Below the pieces are notes generated by a model. That model was not told the DNA's origin and made no database searches. It saw nothing but the letters and a program-made list of their open reading frames with translations. A stretch of DNA of 21,193 nucleotides, from NCBI GenBank assembly GCA_049317725.1, contig JBMOHS010000057.1:1-21193 (forward strand), in the 5' to 3' direction. This document shows positions 9,228 through 19,018 of the stretch, one piece after another; the first letter of the stretch is position 1, and each line of letters opens with the position of its first letter. Origin of the DNA: CAIOZW01 sp049317725 (GTDB lineage: Bacteria; Acidobacteriota; Blastocatellia; RBC074). The translations under genes were made by a program, and so were the position numbers.

Positions 9228-9283
9228 TCTGAGGCCTCAATCTGAGGCCTCAATCTGGGGTCTCAATCTGGGGTCTCAATCTG
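9228..9283. repeat. 13-bp tandem direct repeat, 4.3 copies
   Basis: Two identical units TCTGAGGCCTCAA (9228-9240, 9241-9253) are followed by two identical variant units TCTGGGGTCTCAA (9254-9266, 9267-9279) and a partial TCTG. The first variant contains the palindrome TGAGGCCTCA. The pairing of variants suggests stepwise duplication. It sits about 70 bases downstream of the predicted promoter start. Confidence 0.93.
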
Positions 9284-9894
9284 TTTGAAGACGCCGGGAG
9301 AGGAAGTCCCTCGACTGGAGGGACCCAGATTTCTCCTTGGGCTCTGATCGAAGAGCCAAAGGGCCGCATTGGTTGTGCAGTGCCTTCATCCTCTGATTAA
9401 GGCTGTTCCTGTCGTTGATTGTTGGGCAGATTTCAGATCGAAACGACTCTTCGCGCTCGGCAGGAACCCATCTCCATTCTTTAAGCAATCAAGAGATCGT
9501 CGCGACGGGCGGACTCGGCCAAGTCCTCCTCGTATCGGTCATCGCCGATGGGTACCAGACCTGTCTCCTGGATCTGTCAGCATTGGCGCCAGGAAATGCG
9601 CGGACTTCGTCATTTTTTGCAGCTTGGCCTTTTCCAGGCAAGAGAGACGCCGGATCAATTACAGATAAGAACAGAAGATCACTGTTCATCGACTGAAAGA
9701 GCAGGTCCCTTCGATCGTCCTGAACCCTGGGCGAGGAGGGGATGCAAGCAGAGAGCCCTATCCAGTAGGAACCTTGTTTAAGACGAAAGGACGGGTAACT
9801 GAGCATGAGTATGAAGCGCGGAAGATCGGGAAGGTGGGCCTGGATCGAGATCCACCAAATTCGATGAATCCTGGCCATCTTACTAGCAGGAGCG

Positions 9895-11025
<1,131 letters not shown>

Positions 11026-11097
11026 TACGCGACGGCTCCCTATTCGTTCGACCGGAAGACATTTGATACCAAGGTCAACTGGAACATCACCGACAAG

Positions 11098-13317
11098 TTG
11101 ACGTCCTACGGGCGGTTCAGCGTGCTCAGCTACAAGCAGCTCAATCCGGGAGCACTCGGTAAGCTGGATGGGATAGGGACAGCACCGCAGGGAGGGAATA
11201 CGGGGGTTGGCTCTGGCGAGACCTATGGGGTGACGGTGGCGGGGGTCTACACCTTCAGCCCCAACTTCATCGTCGACGCTAACATTGGGTACACGCGGCA
11301 AGGAACGAACTCGGAGCAAGGCTTCCTGGATCAGAAGATCGGGCTCGATGTCCTGGGAATTCCCGGGACCAATGGCCCACGCGCGTTTGAGAATGGGTGG
11401 CCACGGTTCGCGATCTCGGGCTTTGCCAACCTCGGCGTGCAGGACAGCTTCATGCCGTACTACCGCAACGATCCGCAGTGGCAGTACGTGACCAACTTCA
11501 ACTGGACAAAGGGGAGCCACAACGTTCGGTTCGGTTTCGATTTTGCACGGCAGATCCTTAATCACCAGCAGGTCGAGTTCATCGGGGGAACCGCCCAGCC
11601 AGCCTCGGGTGGTTTCAATTTTAACAGCGGACCAACCCAGCTCTGTGAAGCGGGCAACGCGGCGGGAACGGCCTGTTCCCGGTTTACGCCGAGCAATCTC
11701 TACAACGCCTTCGGAACCTTTCTCTTGGGGTACACGACGGGGCATGGTCGTACGCTGCTGATCGATGATCAAATCATCTTCAAAGCACAGGCCTACAGCT
11801 TCTATGTGCGTGACCAGTGGCAGGTCAACTCGAAGTTGACGGTCACGGCGGGGACACGATGGGAGTACTATCCGATGCCGGTTCGTGAGGATCGTGGCAT
11901 TGAGCGCTACGATTTCAACACCAACCAGATGATTGTTTGCGGAGTGGGGAACGTCCCGAATGATTGCGGAGTCAAGCAGAGCAATCGGCTCTTCTCGCCG
12001 CGGGTCGGGATCGCTTGGCGAATCAGCAACAGCTTCGTGCTTCGGACAGGGTATGGGATCACCTGGGATCCGACCAGTTTGGCGCGGATCTTCCGGACCA
12101 ACTTCCCAATGTTGATTGCGCTGAACGTTCCGGTGCCAAACTCTGCGCAGCCCTCCGGGACCCTCCGCGAGGGAATTCCACAGGTGCCAGTGCCCAATTT
12201 CACCAGCGGACGAGCGACTCCTCCGGGAGATGTCAGCTTGACGACCCTCGAGGATCGCTTCGATCGTCCCTACATTCAATCGTGGAATGTGGTGTTGGAG
12301 AAGAGCCTCTGGAATGGGTTGGTGGCCTCGGCTGGGTATGTGGCGACACGGACGATCCGTCAATCGGCCTATCGCAATGTCAACGCGGGATTGATTGGCG
12401 GAGGTCCGGCGAGTCAGCCGCTCAACCAGCGGTTTGGCCGGCAGGCAGGGACGACCACTTACGGGCCAGTCGGGAATTCGATGTACGATTCGTTGCAGGT
12501 CAACGTCAAGCGTCGCTTTGCCAATGGTCTGCAATTGCAGGGCAACTACACGTGGTCAAAGGCGATGGGGCTGGTGGGAGTTGGAGGACAGAGCGAAAAT
12601 TCGGTCAACCTGCCCCGACCAGAGTACTATGCCCTCAACCGGTCGCTGCTCAACTTCGACATTCCCCACAACTTCCAGTTCACGGGAGCCTATGAGTTGC
12701 CGTTTGGACGGGGAAGAAAGTGGTTGGCGAACAACAAGGCCGCTTCGGCGTTGGCCGGAGGGTGGCAGATGAACTGGGTCTTTGGTGCCTTCATGGGGAC
12801 ACCCTTCTCGCTCTCGGCGAGTGGGACGTCGATCAATGCGCCGGGGATTTCGCAGCGACCGGACCAGGTCGGGCAGGTCGTCAAGCTCAACAAGAAGGGG
12901 CGTAACGAGCATTACTACGATCCGAACGTCTTCCTTCCGGTCGATTTCGATCCCAACCCGGCCAATACGGTCCGCTTTGGGACACTGGGCTTCAACACGT
13001 TGCGGGGACCGGGAACGGTCAACCTTGATCTGGGTCTCTTCCGGGAGTTCCAGATTCGCGAGACCATCAAGTTGCAGTTCCGGGTGGAGGCATTCAACGC
13101 GACCAACACGCCGCACTTTGCCAACCCGGGCAACAATGCCTCGGCGCCAGCGCGGGAGACCAATCGCTCGAGTCCAAACTTCGGGAAGATTCTGACCGAT
13201 CCGGTGACGGGACAACTGCGGACCAACGGGTTCATGGAGATCACCGGGGTTCGCTCGTTTGGACGCGAGGGCATCGACGAGCGGGTGGTGCGGTTTGGGC
13301 TGCGCCTGAGCTTCTAA
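11098..13317 (+). CDS. TonB receptor C-terminal fragment (beta-barrel)
   Basis: The frame is open from 11026, directly after the TAG and in the same phase as the 5' half. The first conventional start codon is TTG 11098, without a ribosome site. The 739 residues are alternating amphipathic strands of an outer-membrane barrel, with typical Oar-family segments (TVTAGTRWEYYPMP, LFSPRVGIAWRISNSFVLRTGYG, LQLQGNYTWSKA, LQFRVEAFNATNTPHFANPG) and the C-terminal LRLSF. As a free-standing gene it would have no export signal. It is best read as the remainder of the interrupted receptor. Confidence 0.65.
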   Translation: MTSYGRFSVLSYKQLNPGALGKLDGIGTAPQGGNTGVGSGETYGVTVAGVYTFSPNFIVDANIGYTRQGTNSEQGFLDQKIGLDVLGIPGTNGPRAFENGWPRFAISGFANLGVQDSFMPYYRNDPQWQYVTNFNWTKGSHNVRFGFDFARQILNHQQVEFIGGTAQPASGGFNFNSGPTQLCEAGNAAGTACSRFTPSNLYNAFGTFLLGYTTGHGRTLLIDDQIIFKAQAYSFYVRDQWQVNSKLTVTAGTRWEYYPMPVREDRGIERYDFNTNQMIVCGVGNVPNDCGVKQSNRLFSPRVGIAWRISNSFVLRTGYGITWDPTSLARIFRTNFPMLIALNVPVPNSAQPSGTLREGIPQVPVPNFTSGRATPPGDVSLTTLEDRFDRPYIQSWNVVLEKSLWNGLVASAGYVATRTIRQSAYRNVNAGLIGGGPASQPLNQRFGRQAGTTTYGPVGNSMYDSLQVNVKRRFANGLQLQGNYTWSKAMGLVGVGGQSENSVNLPRPEYYALNRSLLNFDIPHNFQFTGAYELPFGRGRKWLANNKAASALAGGWQMNWVFGAFMGTPFSLSASGTSINAPGISQRPDQVGQVVKLNKKGRNEHYYDPNVFLPVDFDPNPANTVRFGTLGFNTLRGPGTVNLDLGLFREFQIRETIKLQFRVEAFNATNTPHFANPGNNASAPARETNRSSPNFGKILTDPVTGQLRTNGFMEITGVRSFGREGIDERVVRFGLRLSF

Positions 13318-13332
13318 TGTCATCGTGTGAGA

Positions 13333-13363
13333 ACGGGAGAGGGGCCATAAGCCCTTCTCTCGT
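13333..13363 (+). terminator. Stem-loop downstream of the TonB receptor
   Basis: A 13-bp stem with two G-U wobbles (13333-13345 with 13351-13363) and a 5-base loop lies 15 bases after the TAA. No T run follows. It may act as a 3' stabilising structure or weak terminator. A second inverted repeat (AGGGGAT 13404-13410 / ATCCCCT 13423-13429) before TTTCATTTT at 13434-13442 may complete termination. Confidence 0.5.
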
Positions 13364-13473
13364 GTCAGGATGGCCCGCCGCGAGGTGGTGCCAGGAGAAT
13401 GGGAGGGGATTGCCAGTGCGGGATCCCCTCTCCTTTCATTTTGGGTGGTGGATCCGAGGGAGTGGAGTTGGGC

Positions 13474-15645
13474 ATGGGGCGAGCAGGTAGACCATGGCGA
13501 GAGGGGCAGCGGATCTGGTGGGGAGGGGCCATTCTGGGTTGTGTCGCGCTCTTCCTGCTGGGGGCGCGGTGGGTGGGGGATCGGGCAGGGAACGGAGCCG
13601 ACTGGTCCGCGTATGGGGGAGGCACCGACAATACGCATTTCTCTCCCTTGCGGCAGATCGATCGCCGCAATGTGGGGGAGTTGGCAGAGGCCTGGACCTA
13701 TGACACGGGGGATGTCTTCGAAGGGTCCGAGATGCAGTGCAATCCCTTGGTGATCGACGGAACACTCTACGGGACGACGCCGCGGATGCGGGTCTTCGCG
13801 CTCGACGCAGCGACGGGGAAGGAGCGCTGGGTCTTCGATCCGAACGAGGAAGGGCGGGTGCTCGGACGTCCTCGCAATCGGGGGCTCAACTACTGGGCAG
13901 GGGAGAAGGGGGAGGCGCGGCTCTATGTGGCTCACCGGAATTGGCTCTACTCGCTCGACGCGCGGACGGGACGACCGGTCGAGACCTTTGGGGAGAAGGG
14001 CCGGATCGACCTGCGCGAGGGCTTAGGGCGCGAGGCACGTGACCTCTCGGTTGGGCTCTCGACGCCGGGGGTGATCTATCGCGATCTATTGATCGTCGGA
14101 AGTCTGGTGAGTGAGTCATTACCCGCCGCGCCGGGCCATCTTCGCGCCTACGATCTGCGGACAGGGAAGCAGCGGTGGATCTTCCATACGATTCCGCATC
14201 CCGGTGAGAAGGGATACGAGACGTGGCCACCCGAGGCCTGGACCTACAGTGGCGGGGCGAACAACTGGAGTGGGATGACGCTCGATGAGGAGCGGGGGCT
14301 CGTCTTTGTGCCGACGGGATCGGCGACCTATGATTTCTACGGCGCCAACCGCCATGGGGATAATCTCTACGCCAACACGTTGCTCTGTCTCGATGCGGCG
14401 ACGGGGGAGCGGCGGTGGCATTTCCAGGTGGTCCGTCACGATCTGTGGGATCGGGACCTGCCGGCGGCACCTACTTTGGTGACGGTGCGTCGTGGAGGGC
14501 GTCAGATTGCGGCAGTCGCCCAGATCACCAAGAGTGGACACGTCTTTGTCTTCGAGCGGGAGACAGGCAGGGCGGTCTTTCCAATTGAATACCAGAAGGT
14601 CTCGACGCGCGGCGTGGAAGGCGAACAGCCAGCGGCGACGCAGCCCTTGCCGGTCCTGCCGCCACCGATTGCGCGTCAGCGGATGACGGAGGAGATGGTC
14701 ACGCGGCGAACTCCGGCCGCGCATGCGGAGGCGCTCGCGGTCTTTCGGACCTTGCGGAGCGTGGGGCAGTTCGATCCACCCGGATTGGAGGGGAGCCTTG
14801 TGCTGCCCGGTTTCGATGGGGGGCCCGGATGGGGAGGAGCGGCCTATGACCCATCGAGCGGCCATCTCTTCGTCAATTCGAGCGAGGTCCCCTGTATCTT
14901 GCAACTGGTGGAGCGGCCACGGGCGAGTGGGCGGCTGGGTGGCAAGGATCTCTACCAGCGCCATTGCGCGAGCTGCCACGGGCAGGACCTGCAGGGCTCG
15001 CCCCCGGAATTCCCTGCAGTCACCGCCTTGAGCCGCAAGTATGACGAGGAGGATCTGCGGGCTTTGCTTCGCCAAGGGGTGGGGCGCATGCCCGGGTTTG
15101 CTTCGTTGGGGGCGGCGGCGCTGCAAGCGATTGGCCGCTACCTCTTGACGGGAGCAGAGGGAGAGAGTTCTTCGATAGTCGAGACGAAACCCAACCCTCA
15201 CGAGATGCGATATGTGACCAACGGGTACCCCCGCTTTCTCGATCCAGAAGGGTATCCGGCGATCACCCCGCCGTGGGGAACGCTCAGCGCCATCGATTTG
15301 AACCGGGGGACGATCGCTTGGCAGATTCCGTTGGGAGAGCATCCAGAGTTGGTCGCTCAAGGGATCGAGGGGACAGGCAGTTGGAACTATGGAGGTCCGA
15401 TTGTGACCGCTGGAGGGGTCCTCTTCATTGGGGCGACCAACTATGACCGCAAGTTCCGGGCCTTTGATCCAAGGAATGGCCAGTTGCTCTGGCAGGCACC
15501 GCTGCCGGCGGCGGGCAACGCGACCCCGGCGACCTACCTTGCGGAGGGGCGGCAGTTTGTTGTCATTGCGGCGGGGGGAGGGAAGCGCGGGGCCCCTTCC
15601 GGAGGGAAGTATGTGGCCTTTGCCCTCCCACGCAAGAAACGTTAG
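13474..15645 (+). CDS. PQQ-dependent dehydrogenase with inserted cytochrome c domain
   Basis: 723 residues from ATG 13474, which has GGAG six bases upstream; the frame continues upstream to 13399 without a better site. An N-terminal hydrophobic segment (WWGGAILGCVALFLL) is a signal or anchor. An eight-blade PQQ propeller follows, with tryptophan-docking repeats TGKERWVFDP, TGKQRWIFHT and TGERRWHFQ and the quinoprotein signature VVRHDLWDRDLPAAPTL. A heme c site CASCH (C498, C501, H502) with a downstream MPGFASLG ligand region is inserted before the last blades (WNYGGPIVTAGGVLFIGATNYDRKFRAFD). It should oxidise an alcohol or sugar in the periplasm and pass electrons through its own heme; the substrate is not readable. 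It lies 28 bases before the TPR gene, suggesting an operon. Confidence 0.92.
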   Translation: MGRAGRPWREGQRIWWGGAILGCVALFLLGARWVGDRAGNGADWSAYGGGTDNTHFSPLRQIDRRNVGELAEAWTYDTGDVFEGSEMQCNPLVIDGTLYGTTPRMRVFALDAATGKERWVFDPNEEGRVLGRPRNRGLNYWAGEKGEARLYVAHRNWLYSLDARTGRPVETFGEKGRIDLREGLGREARDLSVGLSTPGVIYRDLLIVGSLVSESLPAAPGHLRAYDLRTGKQRWIFHTIPHPGEKGYETWPPEAWTYSGGANNWSGMTLDEERGLVFVPTGSATYDFYGANRHGDNLYANTLLCLDAATGERRWHFQVVRHDLWDRDLPAAPTLVTVRRGGRQIAAVAQITKSGHVFVFERETGRAVFPIEYQKVSTRGVEGEQPAATQPLPVLPPPIARQRMTEEMVTRRTPAAHAEALAVFRTLRSVGQFDPPGLEGSLVLPGFDGGPGWGGAAYDPSSGHLFVNSSEVPCILQLVERPRASGRLGGKDLYQRHCASCHGQDLQGSPPEFPAVTALSRKYDEEDLRALLRQGVGRMPGFASLGAAALQAIGRYLLTGAEGESSSIVETKPNPHEMRYVTNGYPRFLDPEGYPAITPPWGTLSAIDLNRGTIAWQIPLGEHPELVAQGIEGTGSWNYGGPIVTAGGVLFIGATNYDRKFRAFDPRNGQLLWQAPLPAAGNATPATYLAEGRQFVVIAAGGGKRGAPSGGKYVAFALPRKKR

Positions 15646-15673
15646 CCCGAGAAGCAGATTGCGGAGAGACAAG

Positions 15674-17149
15674 ATGGTCAAAAGATCGAAGAAGACCCAA
15701 TGGTGGCGGTCAGGTCGGACCAACGGGAAAGATCGGAGCGGCCGGGTCGGCACTGCGATTCTCTTGTGGATGTTGGTGATCTGTGGGCTTTGGGCGGGAG
15801 AGGCGGTGGCCCAGACGCTCCCTGCCTTGCCCGCGATCGACGGCGAGCGCTTTGAGCCGGAGGTGCGCACGCAGGTGGAGGCGGCCGAGCGGGCGGTGAG
15901 ACAATCGCCGCTGGATCCCGCAGTCAACGGGCGGCTGGGAATGGTGTTGCAGGCCTACGAACAGTACGATCTCGCCCGGCCGTGCTACGAGCGGGCCCAC
16001 CACTTGGCACCGAAGGAGTTTCGCTGGGCCTATCTGCTGGGGATGGTGCGGGCGGAGCTGGGAGAAGAGCAGGGCGCGGCGATTACGTTGCGAGAGGCAC
16101 TGGCACTTGACGGGACCAGTCTGGCCGCGCAGTTGCGCCTTGCCGATAGCCTCTTCGCGGCTGGGCAGTGGGACGAGAGCGCCGTGCACTATCAGCAACT
16201 GATCCAGCGGAATCCTCCCTTGCCGCAGGCACATTATGGGCTGGGACGGGTGGCAACAACCCGTCGGGATCTGGCGGTGGCAGCGACCCACTATCAGCGG
16301 GCGATCGATCTCTTTCCCGGCTATGGTGCGGCGCTCTACGCGCTCGGGGTAGTCAAACGGCAGCTCGGCCAGCGCGAAGAGGCCAAGGAATTACTGCTGC
16401 GTGCCCAGCCACTCCAGCGCAGCCAGCCCCCTCTCGACGACCCGGTGCTGCGTGAGGTGGCGGAGCTCAACCTGGGGGCGCAACAGCATCTGCGTCGGGG
16501 GATCACCCACGAGGCCGCTGGTCGGCTCGACGACTCGATCACCGAGCACGAGCGGGCCCTGGCGCTCAACCCGGGTCTGGTCCAAGCCCACCTCAACCTC
16601 ATCTCGATCTACGGCCGCACTGGAGAGCCAGGGAAGGCCGAGACCCACTACCGGGCTGCCCTTGCCCAGCAGCCGAACCTTCCCGAGCTGCACTACAACT
16701 ACGGGGTTCTGCTGGTCTCCCTCAACCGGATTGAGGAGGCAAAAGGTGCCTTTCAACGCTCTCTCGAGATCGAGCCGACCTATGCGGAAGCCCATCACAA
16801 CTACGCGGTCCTGATCGAGCGGGAGGGGCGATTGGAGGAGGCAGCAGCCCATTACCGTCGCGCGATCGAGAGCAAGCCGGGCTACCGCTCCGCCCATTTT
16901 CTGCTTGGCCGGATCCTGGTCAATCTCGATCGTCCCCGCGAGGCGATCCCGGAGTTTGAGCGTTCGCTCGAACCGGAGGATGTGGAGACGGCGACCTATG
17001 CCTACGCGCTGGGCGCGACCTACGCGCGATTAGGGGAGCGGGGCCGCGCCATTGACTCTCTCCAGCGCGCGCGCCGCCTCGCCAAGCTCCATCGATTGAC
17101 GCCGCTGGCGACCCGCATTGAACGCGATCTCCAAATTTTGATGAGGTAG
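15674..17149 (+). CDS. Exported tetratricopeptide repeat (TPR) protein
   Basis: 491 residues from ATG 15674, with GGAGAG five bases upstream. A longer frame back to 15428 overlaps the dehydrogenase gene and is not used. Residues 1-46 are a signal peptide (basic start, hydrophobic GTAILLWMLVICGLWAGE, cleavage after AVA46). The rest is a row of about ten 34-residue TPR helical hairpins, clear in AHYGLGRVATTRRDLAVAATHYQRAI, ELHYNYGVLLVSLNRIEEAKGAFQRSLEIEP and AEAHHNYAVLIEREGRLEEAAAHYRRAI. TPR arrays are protein-binding scaffolds with no enzymatic motif. Its place between a periplasmic quinoprotein and a CRTAC1 protein, in short-spaced genes, suggests it organises these exported partners; this is inference. 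The gap to the next gene is only 24 bases. Confidence 0.9.
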   Translation: MVKRSKKTQWWRSGRTNGKDRSGRVGTAILLWMLVICGLWAGEAVAQTLPALPAIDGERFEPEVRTQVEAAERAVRQSPLDPAVNGRLGMVLQAYEQYDLARPCYERAHHLAPKEFRWAYLLGMVRAELGEEQGAAITLREALALDGTSLAAQLRLADSLFAAGQWDESAVHYQQLIQRNPPLPQAHYGLGRVATTRRDLAVAATHYQRAIDLFPGYGAALYALGVVKRQLGQREEAKELLLRAQPLQRSQPPLDDPVLREVAELNLGAQQHLRRGITHEAAGRLDDSITEHERALALNPGLVQAHLNLISIYGRTGEPGKAETHYRAALAQQPNLPELHYNYGVLLVSLNRIEEAKGAFQRSLEIEPTYAEAHHNYAVLIEREGRLEEAAAHYRRAIESKPGYRSAHFLLGRILVNLDRPREAIPEFERSLEPEDVETATYAYALGATYARLGERGRAIDSLQRARRLAKLHRLTPLATRIERDLQILMR

Positions 17150-17173
17150 TGAAGGAAGGAAGGGACCTTGTCG

Positions 17174-18949
17174 ATGGATCGACCAGATTTGAAGCAGAGG
17201 AGGCAGATGGGCCCTGGAAAGAGCCGCTCACGAGGTCTTTCCCTGTTCGTGGTGCTGATCCTCACGTTGCTGCCTGGCCTCTCATCGCCGGTGCCGCAGA
17301 TCCCGCCGTCGCTTCTTCGGGACGGCACGGATGAGATCGGGTTGCGCTTTGTCCACCGGGCTGGGGAGACGCCAGCGCTCTACCTGCCCGAGATCATGGG
17401 GGCGGGAGGGGCGCTCTTCGACTTTGATGGGGATGGCGATCTCGACCTTTTTCTGGTCGATGGCGGCACGCTCGGCGATGAGGATCCGCCGGTCGGTGGA
17501 GGGCCAAAGCATCGACTCCTGCGCAATGATTCGGTCCAGGGGGGCATGGTACGACTGACCGATGTCAGCCAGAAGGCCGGCTTGGTCGGGGGAGGGTATG
17601 GGATGGGGGCGGCCGTTGGTGACATCGACAACGATGGCGACCTCGATCTCTTGGTCACCGCTGTCGGCCCCGATCTGCTCTTCCGGAACAACGGCGATGG
17701 CACGTTCTCCGAAGTCGGGCAGGCCGCGGGGATCCGCGACTCCCGTTGGACGACGAGCGCCTCCTTCGTCGACTATGACCGGGATGGCGACCTTGATCTC
17801 TACGTCGCCGCCTATGTCGATTTCACCGTGCGCACCCATAAACGGTGTTTTGCCCCAACCGGTGAGCCGGACTATTGCACGCCGGCCGCCCACCGTCCCA
17901 TCGGAGATCGGCTCTATCGGAATCGAGGCGATGGAACCTTTGAAGACGTCACCCGCGCGGCCGGGATCGCCCAAGTGATCGGCCCAGGGCTGGGCGTCGC
18001 CAGCGGCGATTTCAACGGAGATGGCTGGCCAGATCTCTATGTCGCCAATGATGGTGCGGCCAACCTCCTCTGGATCAACCAGAAGGATGGGACCTTTCTG
18101 GAACAGGGGCTGCTCGCCGGAGTCGCCTATGCCATGACCGGTGTTCCCCGAGCGGGCATGGGGGTGACGGCGGGTGACTATGACAATGATGGGGACCTCG
18201 ATCTGCTGGTCACCAACCTGACGAGAGAGGGATTCACCCTCTTTTGTAATGACGGGACAGGCTTCTTTGACGACGACTCGGACGGATCGCGGATTGGGCG
18301 GGACAGTTTTTTGTCGACAGGGTTTGGGGTGGGGTGGTTTGACTTCGACCTCGATGGCTGGCTTGATCTCTTCGCCGCGAATGGGGCGGTGACCCGGCTG
18401 GTGGCTCGCCAAGGGGAGATGGACCCTTTCCGGCAGCGCAATCAGCTCTTTCGAAACCAAGCGGGGAGCACGGGTTTCCGCGAGGTGTTGCCCGCGGAGG
18501 AACCTGCCTTGGCGCGGCAAGAGATCGGTCGGGGGCTCGCCTTTGGAGACCTCGACAACGATGGGGATCCCGACATCCTGATGACCAACAACCGGGGACC
18601 GGCGAGGGTTCTCTTCAACCAAGCCCGAAGATCTGCTGGGGGAGATCCCCACTGGCTGACGGTTCGGTTGGTGGGGGACCCCAAACAACGGACCAACCGG
18701 TGGGGGCTGGGGGCCCGGGTTGGCCTCGAGCGGAAAGGGCAGCCGACGCTCTGGCGACACGTCCAGAGCGACGGAAGCTATCTCAGTGCGAGCGATCCAC
18801 GGGCCACTTTTGGACTGGGGAGGTCGACGCGGGTCGATCGACTGGTCATCGAGTGGCCCAACGGCTTCGTCCAGTCTGTCCTGAGTCCGCTCGTCGATCG
18901 GCAACTGACCATTCGGCAGCCTGTGCCTGCCTCGCCCTCACCCAAGTAG
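17174..18949 (+). CDS. CRTAC1 family protein (FG-GAP/VCBS repeats + ASPIC/UnbV domain)
   Basis: About 591 residues from ATG 17174, with AGGGA eight bases upstream; TTG 17168 and ATG 17207 are alternatives. A signal peptide (GLSLFVVLILTLLPGLSSP) is followed by seven calcium-binding-type FG-GAP loops: FDFDGDGDLDLF, GDIDNDGDLDLL, VDYDRDGDLDLY, GDFNGDGWPDLY, GDYDNDGDLDLL, FDFDLDGWLDLF and GDLDNDGDPDIL. These predict an integrin-like beta-propeller. The C-terminal ASPIC/UnbV domain has LGARVGLERKGQPTLWRHVQSDGSYLS and ATFGLGRSTRVDRLVIEWPNG. Such proteins are secreted or surface-attached and probably bind carbohydrate or protein in a calcium-dependent way; no activity is established. TPR plus CRTAC1 pairs are frequent in Acidobacteriota and Planctomycetes-like genomes. 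It ends the run of exported genes. Confidence 0.93.
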   Translation: MDRPDLKQRRQMGPGKSRSRGLSLFVVLILTLLPGLSSPVPQIPPSLLRDGTDEIGLRFVHRAGETPALYLPEIMGAGGALFDFDGDGDLDLFLVDGGTLGDEDPPVGGGPKHRLLRNDSVQGGMVRLTDVSQKAGLVGGGYGMGAAVGDIDNDGDLDLLVTAVGPDLLFRNNGDGTFSEVGQAAGIRDSRWTTSASFVDYDRDGDLDLYVAAYVDFTVRTHKRCFAPTGEPDYCTPAAHRPIGDRLYRNRGDGTFEDVTRAAGIAQVIGPGLGVASGDFNGDGWPDLYVANDGAANLLWINQKDGTFLEQGLLAGVAYAMTGVPRAGMGVTAGDYDNDGDLDLLVTNLTREGFTLFCNDGTGFFDDDSDGSRIGRDSFLSTGFGVGWFDFDLDGWLDLFAANGAVTRLVARQGEMDPFRQRNQLFRNQAGSTGFREVLPAEEPALARQEIGRGLAFGDLDNDGDPDILMTNNRGPARVLFNQARRSAGGDPHWLTVRLVGDPKQRTNRWGLGARVGLERKGQPTLWRHVQSDGSYLSASDPRATFGLGRSTRVDRLVIEWPNGFVQSVLSPLVDRQLTIRQPVPASPSPK

Positions 18950-19006
18950 AGGGGGCAAGCGGTCTGATGGCAAGGCCGCGGCTGGTTTTGAGCCGGGAGA
19001 TTCAGG

Positions 19007-19012
19007 TATGAT
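19007..19012 (+). promoter_or_regulatory. Candidate -10 box for the asparaginase gene (possible leaderless start)
   Basis: TATGAT ends six bases before the ATG at 19019, so transcription would begin at or next to the A of the start codon. No Shine-Dalgarno sequence precedes that ATG. No good -35 is present at 16-18 bases, so the call is tentative. Confidence 0.35.
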
Positions 19013-19018
19013 GCGAAA

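Larger units (their letters stand above)
9064..9804 (+). other. Long leader/intergenic region before the TonB receptor; structured, no convincing protein gene
   Basis: About 740 bp holding a strong promoter (9123-9152), a 13-bp tandem repeat (9228-9283) and two clean hairpins: GTCCCTC/GAGGGAC at 9306-9324 and GGCTCT/AGAGCC at 9340-9357. A 93-codon frame at about 9415-9696 has a middle stretch with coding-like third-position GC but no recognisable domain, and I do not call it. No terminator is evident between the promoter and the receptor gene. The segment may thus be a 5' leader of about 650 nt, or a non-coding RNA gene plus a second promoter I cannot see. Confidence 0.45.

Noticed and set aside
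9228..9283. CRISPR-like repeats
   Set aside because: The units are 13 bp and directly adjacent with no spacers, so this is a tandem repeat.
9415..9696. 93-codon plus-strand frame in the receptor leader
   Set aside because: Part of it has coding-like third-position GC, but it has no ribosome site, no domain and poor composition at both ends. Kept only as a note in the leader entry.
12556..13935. 459-codon minus-strand frame across the receptor end and dehydrogenase start
   Set aside because: Shadow of two well-supported plus-strand genes and their spacer; no motif.
14119..15927. 602-codon minus-strand frame opposite the PQQ dehydrogenase and the start of the TPR gene
   Set aside because: Antisense to strongly supported genes; the translation is Arg/Pro-rich without family features.
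17282..18904. 540-codon minus-strand frame opposite the CRTAC1 gene
   Set aside because: Mirror of repeated GAT/GAC-rich calcium loops on the plus strand; it has no independent support.
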